From Verrucomicrobia bacterium Tous-C9LFEB (GTDB lineage: Bacteria > Verrucomicrobiota > Verrucomicrobiia > Methylacidiphilales > UBA1321), in assembly GCA_002304345.1 (NCBI GenBank), contig NEUU01000029.1, forward strand, positions 1-43,405: a stretch of DNA of 43,405 nt, given 5' to 3'. Positions 1 through 7,236 of this stretch are shown here, in pieces. Both the position numbers and the translations under genes were made by a program. Every line of letters begins with the position of its first letter. Positions within the stretch are counted from its first letter, which is position 1. Under the pieces are notes generated by a model. That model worked only from the letters and a program-made list of their open reading frames with translations. It ran no database searches and had not been told where the DNA came from.

Positions 1-49
1 CTAGAGCGTTTTAAGAATTACTGTAGCCGTTACGAATGTCATCGGTTTT

Positions 50-101
50 CTGTAGGGCGGGACGGTGTCCCGCCATGGCGCTTCACCGAAGCGCCCTACA
101 G
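50..101. repeat. Palindromic repeat, TGTAGGGCG family (short copy)
   Basis: The outer arms CTGTAGGGCG (50-59) and CGCCCTACAG (92-101) are inverted copies. Between them are two smaller hairpins, GGCGGGAC/GTCCCGCC (56-74) and CGCTTC/GAAGCG (79-93). A longer relative with the same outer ends lies at 40059-40174. It is noncoding and sits downstream of the minus-strand lipoprotein gene, where it could act as a transcript-end hairpin; that role is inferred. Confidence 0.75.
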
Positions 102-164
102 CAAGGCACCTGCGGCTATAGTTTTATTTAAAATGTTCTAGTCCAATCTTGAAGGCTCTTAGAA

Positions 165-509
165 TTAACCGCCGGTGGGTTGGTAGGTGTTTTCCTGATT
201 GGCACCGATGGCCATGGAGGAGATCCAGACGGTGAGGCCGTAGGTGGTTTCCACCTTGGCATATTCACCGTTCATCTGAACGACGCGGATACGGGTGCCT
301 TCGTCGAGGCGGCCATCCGGCGGGGTGGGTTGGTCGGGGCTGTTCTTGAAGTATTCGGTGCGCTTGGTGACGATGAGTTTGTACTGCTGCACGTCCCCAT
401 TGGCTTGCATGCCGGCGCAGCCGCCGAGGATGAGGGCGAAGCCGAGGCTCAAAAGCAGGGCGGATTTTTTGACGAAATTTACGAGATTAACGAAATTAAA
501 GAGAGGCAT
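165..509 (-). CDS. Small SH3-domain lipoprotein
   Basis: A 114-residue predicted lipoprotein. The N-terminus has a basic start, a hydrophobic core and a lipobox ending LILGGC, so it should be exported, lipid-modified on the cysteine and membrane-attached. The mature part, from about YKLIVTKRTEYF to VWISSMAIG, looks like one bacterial SH3 (SH3b) fold: a 'dG.L..GT.i.V' turn followed by 'G...WI'. Such domains often bind peptidoglycan or proteins; no specific partner can be named. I chose the ATG at 507-509 because an upstream in-frame ATG (557) lies in a palindromic repeat and would put 16 charged residues ahead of the signal peptide. Even so, residues 4-15 (FNFVNLVNFVKK) are encoded by one arm of that repeat. 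It follows leuC on the same strand after about 60 bp. Confidence 0.75.
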   Translation of the reverse strand: MPLFNFVNLVNFVKKSALLLSLGFALILGGCAGMQANGDVQQYKLIVTKRTEYFKNSPDQPTPPDGRLDEGTRIRVVQMNGEYAKVETTYGLTVWISSMAIGANQENTYQPTGG

Positions 510-560
510 ACTTAACTTTCGATCCAATCTTTTTTCCAATTTCGTAAATTCCGTCAAAAA
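465..560. repeat. Palindromic 9-bp-unit element, copy 1
   Basis: The left arm is TTTTTT followed by three 9-bp units GACGAAATT, TACGAGATT, AACGAAATT (471-497). The right arm (538-560) is the inverted AATTTCGTA, AATTCCGTC, AAAAA. The start codon of the lipoprotein (507-509, minus) lies in the loop and the left arm is translated as part of its signal peptide. Two further copies are at 30536-30636 and 41678-41771. Confidence 0.85.
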
Positions 561-572
561 TAGAGTCTCTCC

Positions 573-1943
573 TTACGAGAGATACTCGCGGGGATCGGTG
601 ATGTGACCGGTCAGGGCCGACGCCGCCACGGTGTACGGGGAGGCGAGGTAAACGCGCGATTCCTTGTGGCCCATGCGGCCGGGGAAGTTGCGGTTCGTGG
701 CCGAGATGCAGGCCATCGGCTTGTTCATGCGGCCGAACGTATCGACGGGGCCGCCGAGGCAGGCCGCGCACGAGGCGTTTTCGGTCATCGTGACACCGGC
801 GCCGACGAGGTGATCCCAGACGCTCTTGCCGTCCCATTGGGTGTTCTTCAGGTCGAAGACCACTTCCGGGGTGGCGGGAACGCCAAAGGTGTCGATCTTG
901 ACGGTGTGGCCCTTGACGATCTGCGCGAAGGCGAGGAAGTCAGAGGTCTTGCCCCCGGTACAGGAACCGATGTAGGCGCGGTCGAGGTTGATGTTGCCGA
1001 GGGTCTTGGCCAGCGCGCGATTGCCCGGATCGGGGTGTTGCGCGACGGTGGGCTCGAGCTTGGAGAGGTCGATGACCTTGTCGTAGATGAATTTCTGATC
1101 CTGATCGAGTTCGACGGGCTGGTAGTCGCTCTTCGTGCCGTTGAGCTTGGTGCGCTCGTTCACGTAGGCGGCGCACTTCTCGTCGTACGGGAAGATGCCG
1201 TTCTTGCCGCCCGCTTCGATGGCCATGTTGGTCACCGTCATGCGGTCGTCCATCGGCAGGTTGTAAGCGCCGGGGCCTTCGTACTGCATGGCGCGGTAGG
1301 TGGCGCCGTCAAAACCGATCTCGCCGATGATGTGCAGGATGATGTCCTTGCCCATGACGCCCTTGGGGAGCGCGCCTTCGAGGTAGAAGCGCATCGTCTC
1401 GGGGACCTTGATGAGCAACTTGCCGGTGCCCATGATGAAGCCCGCGTCGGTGTTGCCGATGCCCGTGGCGAATTGGTTGAACGCGCCGGCCATGCAGGTG
1501 TGGCTGTCGGTGCCGAAGAGGATTTCGCCGGGGCGGGTGTGGCCCTTGGCCGCGATGGCGGTGTGGCAGACGCCCGCAAAGTGCGAGCCGTACTGCTTGG
1601 CGAGCTGGCCCTTCGATTTGTCAAAGATCCAGTGACCATTCGGGTCGTCGATCACGTCGTAGAAATAGGGCAGGCCCTGTTCGCGGACGAAGTCGCGCAG
1701 GATGTCGACATTGCGGTTGGAAAGGGAGTCGGCGGTGAAGATGTAGTGGTCGGGAATAATGACGATCTTGTTCTTGTCCCAAACCTTGGCCGTCTTACCG
1801 AATTCACGTTTGAAAACGCCAATCGTCCCCGGTCCACAGACGTCGTGGGTGAGGAGTACGTCGGCATTGACCCAGATGTTGTCGCCGGGCTGGACATATT
1901 TCTTGCCAGCGGCGCGGGCCAGAACTTTTTCCGTCAGTGTCAT
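573..1943 (-). CDS. leuC: 3-isopropylmalate dehydratase large subunit (homoaconitase family)
   Basis: This is the large [4Fe-4S] subunit of an isopropylmalate/homoaconitate hydro-lyase, which isomerises 2-isopropylmalate to 3-isopropylmalate in leucine synthesis together with a small LeuD subunit. The 456 residues cover the full aconitase-type large-subunit fold, with early 'DHYIFTADS' and 'FGTDSHT' segments. The three cluster ligands are visible: Cys328 in YIGSCTGGK, and Cys392 and Cys395 in CAACLGG. The C-terminal stretch with NRNFPGRMG is typical of the family. The sequence is of the shorter LeuC2/homoaconitase-like type, so the exact substrate (isopropylmalate, homoaconitate or citramalate-derived) is not settled. 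No leuD, leuA or leuB lies in the window. It stands alone upstream of the lipoprotein gene. Confidence 0.88.
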   Translation of the reverse strand: MTLTEKVLARAAGKKYVQPGDNIWVNADVLLTHDVCGPGTIGVFKREFGKTAKVWDKNKIVIIPDHYIFTADSLSNRNVDILRDFVREQGLPYFYDVIDDPNGHWIFDKSKGQLAKQYGSHFAGVCHTAIAAKGHTRPGEILFGTDSHTCMAGAFNQFATGIGNTDAGFIMGTGKLLIKVPETMRFYLEGALPKGVMGKDIILHIIGEIGFDGATYRAMQYEGPGAYNLPMDDRMTVTNMAIEAGGKNGIFPYDEKCAAYVNERTKLNGTKSDYQPVELDQDQKFIYDKVIDLSKLEPTVAQHPDPGNRALAKTLGNINLDRAYIGSCTGGKTSDFLAFAQIVKGHTVKIDTFGVPATPEVVFDLKNTQWDGKSVWDHLVGAGVTMTENASCAACLGGPVDTFGRMNKPMACISATNRNFPGRMGHKESRVYLASPYTVAASALTGHITDPREYLS

Positions 1944-2043
1944 AGAGCGTCTACACTAGAGCGTAAAGGCCTCCTTGTAAAGGGCGAGCAACACCCCGCA
2001 ACCTGCTGGACGTTGAGGGGGCGCTCGTGGTTAAGTGCGGGGG

Positions 2044-3249
2044 ATGAAAATTCGGATGGCGCTCTTTTTCGGCCTGTTGCTGGCGGCGTGGCTGGCGCTG
2101 TTCTGGGGGTATCGCCACAATCCTGTGCTGATTGATGAGCGGTGGCATGCGCCTCAGGTGCAGCGGTTTTCGCAGGGGGATTTCTCGCTGGACCCGGAAT
2201 TGTCGATGACGCCGGGCTATCACGCCTTGGCGGGGGCGGTGGTTTTTGTGGTGGGGGATGATTCGCTGGCGATGATCCGGTTGGTGACGCTTTTGGGGAG
2301 TTTTGCCGGGGTGGTGTTTTTTTACCGGATCGTGGGTCAACTCTGGCCGCAGGAGCGGTGGGTGCGGACGGCGCAGTTCGCGTTTTTCCCGCTGTTCTTT
2401 CCGTTTCTTTTTCTCGCCTATAGTGATGTCTGGGGCGTGGTGTTTCTGCTGGGGGCGGTGGATGCCGCGTTGCGCAAAAAGGCGGGCTGGTGCGCGCTGG
2501 CTTTGGCGGTGGCGGTGGTCATCCGGCCTCCGGCGATTCTGTGGGGCTGGTTGTTGTGGGTGATGGTGGCGGGTGATCTGCGCGAGGCGAAGCGGGGTTG
2601 GCCGTGGCTGCGACAGGTGCTGCGCCAGACGTGGCCGCTGCTGCTGGTGGCGGCGGGATTTTGGGCGTTCGTGGTGTGGAACGGGGGCGTGGCCATCGGT
2701 CCGCGCGACAAGATGCCGGTGTCGTGTTACCCCACCAATGTGTGGTTCTTTTTGGGACTCGTGGCGATTTTCTTTCCGGTCCAATGCGGTCGCGCTGTGG
2801 GCGTCATCTGGGCGCGGGGCCGTCGCACGGTGTGGCAAGTTTTGGGGGGCGTGGTGGGGTTGTGGCTGATCTTCGGCGCGACCTTCCACCTCGCGCACAT
2901 TTTCAACCGCATCAACATGGATTACATGATCCACAATATCGTGCTGTATCAGGTGGCCACGCAGCCGTGGGCGCGACTCGTGGCGCTGGCGATTCTGCCA
3001 TTGGGTCTGTCGGGGTGGCTTTTCACGCCGCTGGCGCAGGAGCGTTTGCGCTGGATGGGGCTGGTGGCGGTGGTGTCAGTGCTGGTGATTCCCCACATCG
3101 ATCCGCGCTATTATCTGCCCGCGTTCGCGTTGTTCCTCGCGTTTCGCGAACCTCTCTCGCGCCGGGTGGAGTGGACCATGACGGTGCTGTATGCGATCGG
3201 CGCGGCGGTGCTGACGTCGTCATCCTTCCGGCTGCTTTATTTTCCGTGA
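2044..3249 (+). CDS. DIE2/ALG10-like membrane glucosyltransferase (first of a tandem pair)
   Basis: A 401-residue polytopic membrane protein with about 10-12 hydrophobic segments, predicted in the inner membrane. It carries, in order, the landmarks I recall from eukaryotic ALG10 (alpha-1,2-glucosyltransferase, GT59, acting on dolichol-linked oligosaccharide). These are an early acidic loop DERWHAPQVQRFSQGDFS followed by TPGYHAL (human ALG10: DEIFHLPQAQRYCEGHFS, TLPGLY), VVIRPPAILW (FRQTNIIW), VVWNGGVAIGPR (VVNGGIVIGDRS) and a C-terminal IDPRYYLPAFALF (FRYFILPYV). The GDRS motif is altered to GPRD here but kept in the neighbour. A polyprenyl-phosphate sugar donor and a lipid-linked or surface glycan acceptor are inferred. 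An alternative GTG start lies at 2035. Confidence 0.8.
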   Translation: MKIRMALFFGLLLAAWLALFWGYRHNPVLIDERWHAPQVQRFSQGDFSLDPELSMTPGYHALAGAVVFVVGDDSLAMIRLVTLLGSFAGVVFFYRIVGQLWPQERWVRTAQFAFFPLFFPFLFLAYSDVWGVVFLLGAVDAALRKKAGWCALALAVAVVIRPPAILWGWLLWVMVAGDLREAKRGWPWLRQVLRQTWPLLLVAAGFWAFVVWNGGVAIGPRDKMPVSCYPTNVWFFLGLVAIFFPVQCGRAVGVIWARGRRTVWQVLGGVVGLWLIFGATFHLAHIFNRINMDYMIHNIVLYQVATQPWARLVALAILPLGLSGWLFTPLAQERLRWMGLVAVVSVLVIPHIDPRYYLPAFALFLAFREPLSRRVEWTMTVLYAIGAAVLTSSSFRLLYFP

Positions 3250-3253
3250 AGTC

Positions 3254-4471
3254 ATGAAACGTCCCCTCCTTTTCTTCGGCCTGTTGCTCGCGTTCTTGCT
3301 GATGCTGTTCTGGCTCTTTCGGGCGGGGCCGCGATTCGTGGACGAGTGGGGGCATGGCGAACAGATCCTGCGGCTTGCGCACGGGGATTTCACGCGGGTG
3401 TCGTATCTTACGACCTTTCCCGGTTATCACGCGCTCATGGCCGTGCCGGTGACGCTCACGGGCGCGGAATCGCTCGTGGCGTTGCGTTTGTTTTCCTTCT
3501 TGGGCGGCGCGGTGGCGCTCTTCTTTTTTTTCCAAATCATGACGGTGCTCCGCGCCAGGGAGCGGTATTGGCGCACGGTGCAATTGGCGTGGTTTCCGTT
3601 GCTCTTTCCCTACTGGTTTTTGGTTTATACCGATCTCTGGGGTCTGGCGGCGGTGCTGCTGGCGGTGTGGCTCGCGCTGCGGAAAAAAACAGGAACCTGC
3701 GCGCTGGCGGCGGCGTTGGCGGTGTTGATCCGGCAGCCGAATATTTTCTGGGCGGGATGGCTCTGGCTGGCGTTGATGAAGCCGTACTGCGCTCTCGCCG
3801 CGAAGGATCGCGGTCGCTTGTTCTGCCGCGGTCTGGGTCGGACCTGGTCGTTTCTCGTGCTATTCGCGGCATTCCTGATTTTCATGGCGTGGAACGGTGG
3901 CGTGGCGCTGGGGGATCGGTCGGTGCAGCAGGTGACGTTGAATCTGACGAATGTCTGGTTCTTCCTGTTCACGGTTTGTTTGCTCTTCCTGCCGGACTGT
4001 GTGCGCGGTCTGCGTTTCGCCGGGCAACGGTGGCGGTCGGATCGCGGCTTTCGTTTGCGGACGGTGGTGGTGCTGGCGGTGTCGTGGGCGTTATTCGGGC
4101 TGACGTACGAGCTGTCGAGTCTCTACAACAAGATCAATCTGGATTATGTGCTGCACAATATCGTGCTCTACGCGGTGGCAACACAGCCGTGGGCGCGGGT
4201 GGCGGCGCTGGCGGTGATTCCGCTCGGCTTGGCGGGCTGGTTCTTGACGCCGTTTTTGCAGGAGCGGTGGGGGTGGTTGCTGCCGATCGCGTTGCTGTCG
4301 GTGGCGGTTCTGCCGTATGTGGAGCCGCGCTATTATATCGTGCCGTTCGCGCTGTTTCTGGCGTTCCGTCATCCGTTGCCGCGTCGCGTGGAAATCGGTC
4401 TGACGCTTTTCTATGTCGCGCTTTCACTCTGGATCGATATCGCCGCTTTCCGGATGTGGTTCTTTCCTTAA
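3254..4471 (+). CDS. DIE2/ALG10-like membrane glucosyltransferase (second of a tandem pair)
   Basis: A 405-residue polytopic membrane protein whose ATG lies 4 bp after the stop of the preceding gene, so the two are almost certainly cotranscribed. It is a paralogue of that protein along its whole length, with the same WNGGVAxG, NVWFFL and NIVLYxVATQPWAR segments. It fits ALG10 more closely: DEWGHGEQILRLAHGDFT then TFPGYHAL near the N-terminus, LIRQPNIFW, MAWNGGVALGDRS and EPRYYIVPFALFLAFRHPLP near the end. Family knowledge predicts a GT-C glycosyltransferase using a lipid-phosphate sugar, with the acidic first extracytoplasmic loop as catalytic centre. The bacterial substrate is unknown. A pair may have diverged to add successive sugars or to recognise different acceptors. 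Confidence 0.83.
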   Translation: MKRPLLFFGLLLAFLLMLFWLFRAGPRFVDEWGHGEQILRLAHGDFTRVSYLTTFPGYHALMAVPVTLTGAESLVALRLFSFLGGAVALFFFFQIMTVLRARERYWRTVQLAWFPLLFPYWFLVYTDLWGLAAVLLAVWLALRKKTGTCALAAALAVLIRQPNIFWAGWLWLALMKPYCALAAKDRGRLFCRGLGRTWSFLVLFAAFLIFMAWNGGVALGDRSVQQVTLNLTNVWFFLFTVCLLFLPDCVRGLRFAGQRWRSDRGFRLRTVVVLAVSWALFGLTYELSSLYNKINLDYVLHNIVLYAVATQPWARVAALAVIPLGLAGWFLTPFLQERWGWLLPIALLSVAVLPYVEPRYYIVPFALFLAFRHPLPRRVEIGLTLFYVALSLWIDIAAFRMWFFP

Positions 4472-4786
4472 GGGGGCGCTGCCCCCTTAACCCCCGCTCA
4501 AGGGGCTGAGCCCCTTGAGAATCCTCTTCTTTTTGGCGGATGACTTTTTTGCGCGGACGCAAAAGAAGTCATCCGCCAAAAGTGAGTTTTCCCAAAGAGT
4601 TCACTCCTTCAGTAGGGATTGAGGATCGACGAAATCATGCTGTATCAGAGGTAGTGATTTGCGTTTGAAATGCACTTGGGCCGCGACGTACTTTTGCGTA
4701 AAGCAAAAGACGTCGCGGCCCAATCGGGGTTTCCAAAGGGAATCATTCCCTTTGGCGGGAGGTTGGGAGGGCGGAGCCCTCCAGCC
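4468..4786. other. Intergenic hairpin chain between ALG10-like and Nudix genes
   Basis: About 320 bp without a gene. I see five consecutive inverted repeats: 4468-4490 (TTAAGGGGGC, loop GCT), 4497-4519 (CTCAAGGGGCT), 4531-4581 (TTTTGGCGGATGACTT with its complement), 4676-4723 (TTGGGCCGCGACGT with its complement, extended inward by CTTTTGC/GCAAAAG) and about 4733-4755 (CCAAAGGGAAT/ATTCCCTTTGG), then GGAGGGC/GCCCTCC next to the Nudix stop. The first may terminate the ALG10-like transcript, but none is followed by a clear T-run in the right place. Confidence 0.7.
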
Positions 4787-5275
4787 TTAGTCGCGGAGGG
4801 TGGAGGAGATGGGATTGAAGCTGCTTTGGGCGCGTTCCCAGAAGTAGCGGGCGGAGGGGGTGGAATTGGCGGGGAGCTGGCGTTTGAACTGGATTTTTTC
4901 GATCTCGCCCTCGGCCGGTTTCGGGCGGCCTTTTTTCAGGAGCACGCGGAAGAGAATGGCGACGGAAGCCTTGCTGCTGCGGTCGTAGAGGTCGACGGGC
5001 GCGGCGATTTCCACGGTGAGCCCGGTTTCTTCCTTGATCTCACGGCGCAAGGCGGCGGTGAGGGATTCCATGCTGCCGACTTTACCGCCGGGGAAGGACC
5101 ACGATTTTTTGCCGCGCGTTTGTTTCACCATGAGTACCTGACCGAAGGCATCCTCGATCCAGGCCATGACGGAAAGGTCTTTACCCGCCCGCGGGAGCAC
5201 CGGGGCAGAGGGGGGGAGCGCTGGGGTGGTATTTTTGCGTGCGCGTTTGGCCATGATGTCTGCTATCGTTGCCAT
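4787..5275 (-). CDS. Nudix hydrolase
   Basis: A 162-residue protein of the Nudix superfamily, which cleaves nucleoside diphosphates linked to another moiety using Mg2+ or Mn2+. The Nudix box is canonical (G-x5-E-x7-RE-U-x-EE-x-G-U): GKVGSMESLTAALRREIKEE followed by TGL, with REIKEE as the metal-binding helix. The preceding strand WIEDAFGQVLMVKQTRGKKSWSF followed by PGG has the usual layout. About 32 residues precede the fold and are rich in Lys, Ala and Pro; a second in-frame ATG at residue 8 could be the real start. The substrate cannot be deduced. It is a single gene convergent with the ALG10-like pair and divergent from the phosphate operon. Confidence 0.82.
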   Translation of the reverse strand: MATIADIMAKRARKNTTPALPPSAPVLPRAGKDLSVMAWIEDAFGQVLMVKQTRGKKSWSFPGGKVGSMESLTAALRREIKEETGLTVEIAAPVDLYDRSSKASVAILFRVLLKKGRPKPAEGEIEKIQFKRQLPANSTPSARYFWERAQSSFNPISSTLRD

Positions 5276-5353
5276 AATTTCGTCACAATTGAAAATACTA
5301 ATAGTGGGATGACTAAAAGTATTAGATCGGTACGAACGGCAGAGGGCTGAACC

Positions 5354-5376
5354 GAAAAGATCGTGGGTAGGCTCTT
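5354..5376 (+). repeat. Dispersed repeat GAAAAGATCGTGnnnAGGCTCT, copy 1
   Basis: GAAAAGATCGTGGGTAGGCTCT recurs at 17963-17985 and, with changes, at 34369-34391. All three copies are on the plus strand, in or next to intergenic DNA. Confidence 0.6.
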
Positions 5377-5617
5377 ATTCTAATTCGCTTGTTATTTTCC
5401 GGACTGCCTGCGTTGCCCCTCGCTCACAGATTACTGCGGATAGGCTCGTTCGTCACGCCGTGCCGCCGCTTTGCCTTTTGATTCACGAGCCCGACGGCGG
5501 CAAGCCGCCGTGCCGCAAAGCGGGAGCTTGCTCCCGCACTCCAGATTATCCTCATGGAAGGTCTGACCTGCTTATCTGAGTGCCATTCGGGTTGGGCCTT
5601 TTGCATGGAAAATGGGT

Positions 5618-5661
5618 TGGTCACGGTAAGTTTTCCCAGCCGTCACACATTCGTCACAAAG
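5618..5661 (+). promoter_or_regulatory. Candidate PHO box upstream of the phosphate operon
   Basis: Two direct 11-bp repeats, cCGTCACacat (5640-5650) and tCGTCACaaag (5651-5661), match the PhoB-site pattern of 7-bp repeats separated by 4 bp (consensus CTGTCAT-AWAW-CTGTMAY). Another GTCAC begins at 5620, exactly 22 bp (two periods) before the first. It lies about 130 bp upstream of the porin start. No clear -10/-35 pair could be fixed between it and the gene. Confidence 0.55.
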
Positions 5662-5787
5662 CATCTCCATGGTGCACGGGAATTGAAGCGGTCCACTTGA
5701 CTCGGGAGGTCGGTGGATGCGGACGATTTACCGGTGGTTTGCAAAAACGCGAGTCACCACGAAAAACCTAAGGAGATAATACTAAAA

Positions 5788-7119
5788 ATGAAAAGCAGTC
5801 TGAAGAAGCTGATTGCGCTCGTGGGGATGACGGTTTTGGCCGTTTCGTCACTGCACGCGCAGGACAGCGGGGCGCTCGTTGAAGCGCTGGTGAAAAAGGG
5901 CGTTTTGACGGACCAAGAAGGCGAAGAAATTCGTGCCGATTTGACCAAGGAATATGCCACCACCTCGGCGGGCAAGCTCAATGTCAGCAGCCACATCACC
6001 CAGCTCAAGCTGTACGGTGACGGCCGCCTGCGTTACGAGTACGTCGGTCAGGAAGGCCAGAACAATGGTCAGAATAACAGCCACAACTGGCGTGCGCGTT
6101 ACCGCATTCGCGTGGGTGCGGATTATGTGTTCACGGACAACTTCAAGGCTGGTTTCGAGCTCGAATCCTCGACGGATAACGATAGCGCGAATCAGAGTTT
6201 TGGTAACGGCTTCGGCAAGTCCAGCATCAACGTGGGGTTGATCTACTTGCAGTACAAACCCTGGGATTTTGTCACCCTCACCGGTGGTAAAATGAAGAAC
6301 CCCCTCTACACGACCGACCTCGTGTGGGATGCGGACATCAACCCGGAAGGTGCGGCGGAAGTGTTCTCATGGGACATCAACGACCAGTTCACCATCGGCG
6401 TGACGGCGGCTCAGTTCAACTACACGGAAAACTCGGATAGCGCGGGCTTGACGGGCAGCTCCAGCAGCAAGATGCTGGATTCGTGGATCTATGCGGGCCA
6501 ATTGCCGATGACCTACAAGTTCAGCAAGGACATCAAAGCCACGTTTGCTCCGGGCTTCATGACCACCACGGGTAACAACGGTTCGACGATCGTCACGGGT
6601 TCCCCCTCGATCACGAATACGGTCAGCGCGACCAATCTGAACGTCATCACCGCCCCTGGCGATGTGCAGTTCAAGTTGTTCAACCAGAAGACCAAGTTCT
6701 ATTGGGATCTGGCCTACAATATGTCGGGTGAATCTCGTGTCCACCAGACCTACGGCATCGTCAACCAGAACAACAGTCTGGAAGACAGCGTCGCGTGGTT
6801 GGTCGGTCTTCAAGTTGGCGACAACAAGAAGAAGGGCGACTGGCTCGTGGGTGTTGATTTCCGTCAGACCGGTTTGGGCGCGGTTGATCCCAACCTCGCG
6901 GACTCCGACTTCGGCAATGGCAACCTGAATCAACAGGGTGTCAAAATCCGCACCGGCTATAACTTCACCGACTTCCTGCAGGGCAATATCACGTACTTCA
7001 ATACGTGGAACTACAAGGAAAACATCGCCACGACCGGTCAGACCCCGAACAACGTGAGCGGTCTCAATGGTGTCAATGCCACCAGCCGTCTGCAGCTTGA
7101 TGTCGTTTGGAAGTTCTAA
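5788..7119 (+). CDS. Putative outer-membrane porin, first gene of the phosphate operon
   Basis: A 443-residue exported protein. The start is fixed by AAGGAG about 13 bp ahead of the ATG. A 24-residue signal peptide ends at SLHAQ. Then come a short acidic helical stretch (ALVEALVKKGVLTDQEGEE) and a long beta-rich domain of alternating polar and aromatic residues (LYGDGRLRYEY, YRIRVGADYVF) that ends in LDVVWKF, the terminal phenylalanine typical of outer-membrane barrels. It resembles the 'putative porin' family common in Verrucomicrobia and relatives. Its position ahead of pstS and behind a PHO-box-like site suggests phosphate or phosphate-ester uptake across the outer membrane, analogous to OprP/PhoE; that is inferred from context, not from ligand residues. 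Confidence 0.8.
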   Translation: MKSSLKKLIALVGMTVLAVSSLHAQDSGALVEALVKKGVLTDQEGEEIRADLTKEYATTSAGKLNVSSHITQLKLYGDGRLRYEYVGQEGQNNGQNNSHNWRARYRIRVGADYVFTDNFKAGFELESSTDNDSANQSFGNGFGKSSINVGLIYLQYKPWDFVTLTGGKMKNPLYTTDLVWDADINPEGAAEVFSWDINDQFTIGVTAAQFNYTENSDSAGLTGSSSSKMLDSWIYAGQLPMTYKFSKDIKATFAPGFMTTTGNNGSTIVTGSPSITNTVSATNLNVITAPGDVQFKLFNQKTKFYWDLAYNMSGESRVHQTYGIVNQNNSLEDSVAWLVGLQVGDNKKKGDWLVGVDFRQTGLGAVDPNLADSDFGNGNLNQQGVKIRTGYNFTDFLQGNITYFNTWNYKENIATTGQTPNNVSGLNGVNATSRLQLDVVWKF

Positions 7120-7169
7120 ATTTGGTTTGAACTAGAAGAAAGTAACTCCTTCTCTTCTACGAGGGCGAT

Positions 7170-7195
7170 CCGGTCCGGGTGAAAGCCCGGGCCGG
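7170..7195 (+). other. GC-rich hairpin between porin and pstS
   Basis: CCGGTCCGGG (7170-7179), loop TGAAAG, then CCCGGGCCGG (7186-7195); one G-U pair interrupts a 10-bp stem. No T-run follows, so it is more likely an RNA-stability or partial-attenuation hairpin than a full terminator. It could set different levels for the porin and PstS. Confidence 0.5.
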
Positions 7196-7236
7196 AAGGG
7201 CTCGACAGAAAACTCCTCAAAAAATACAAAGACTAC

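Larger units (their letters stand above)
5276..5787. other. Intergenic region ahead of the phosphate operon
   Basis: About 510 bp with no gene that I accept. It holds a copy of the dispersed GAAAAGATCGTG repeat (5354-5376), two hairpins (GACGGCGGC/GCCGCCGTG near 5491-5510 and GCGGGAGC/GCTCCCGC near 5520-5537), and the PHO-box-like repeats at 5620-5661. Short open frames here have neither a ribosome-binding site nor GC-rich third positions. Confidence 0.6.

Noticed and set aside
603..2135. A 510-residue open frame antisense to leuC.
   Set aside because: leuC has intact family motifs and cluster cysteines; the antisense frame is a low-complexity Arg/Gly/Val/Ala mirror produced by GC-rich third positions.
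5713..5787. N-terminal extension of the porin from an upstream start at 5713.
   Set aside because: The AAGGAG just upstream of 5788 and the clean signal peptide fix the start at 5788.
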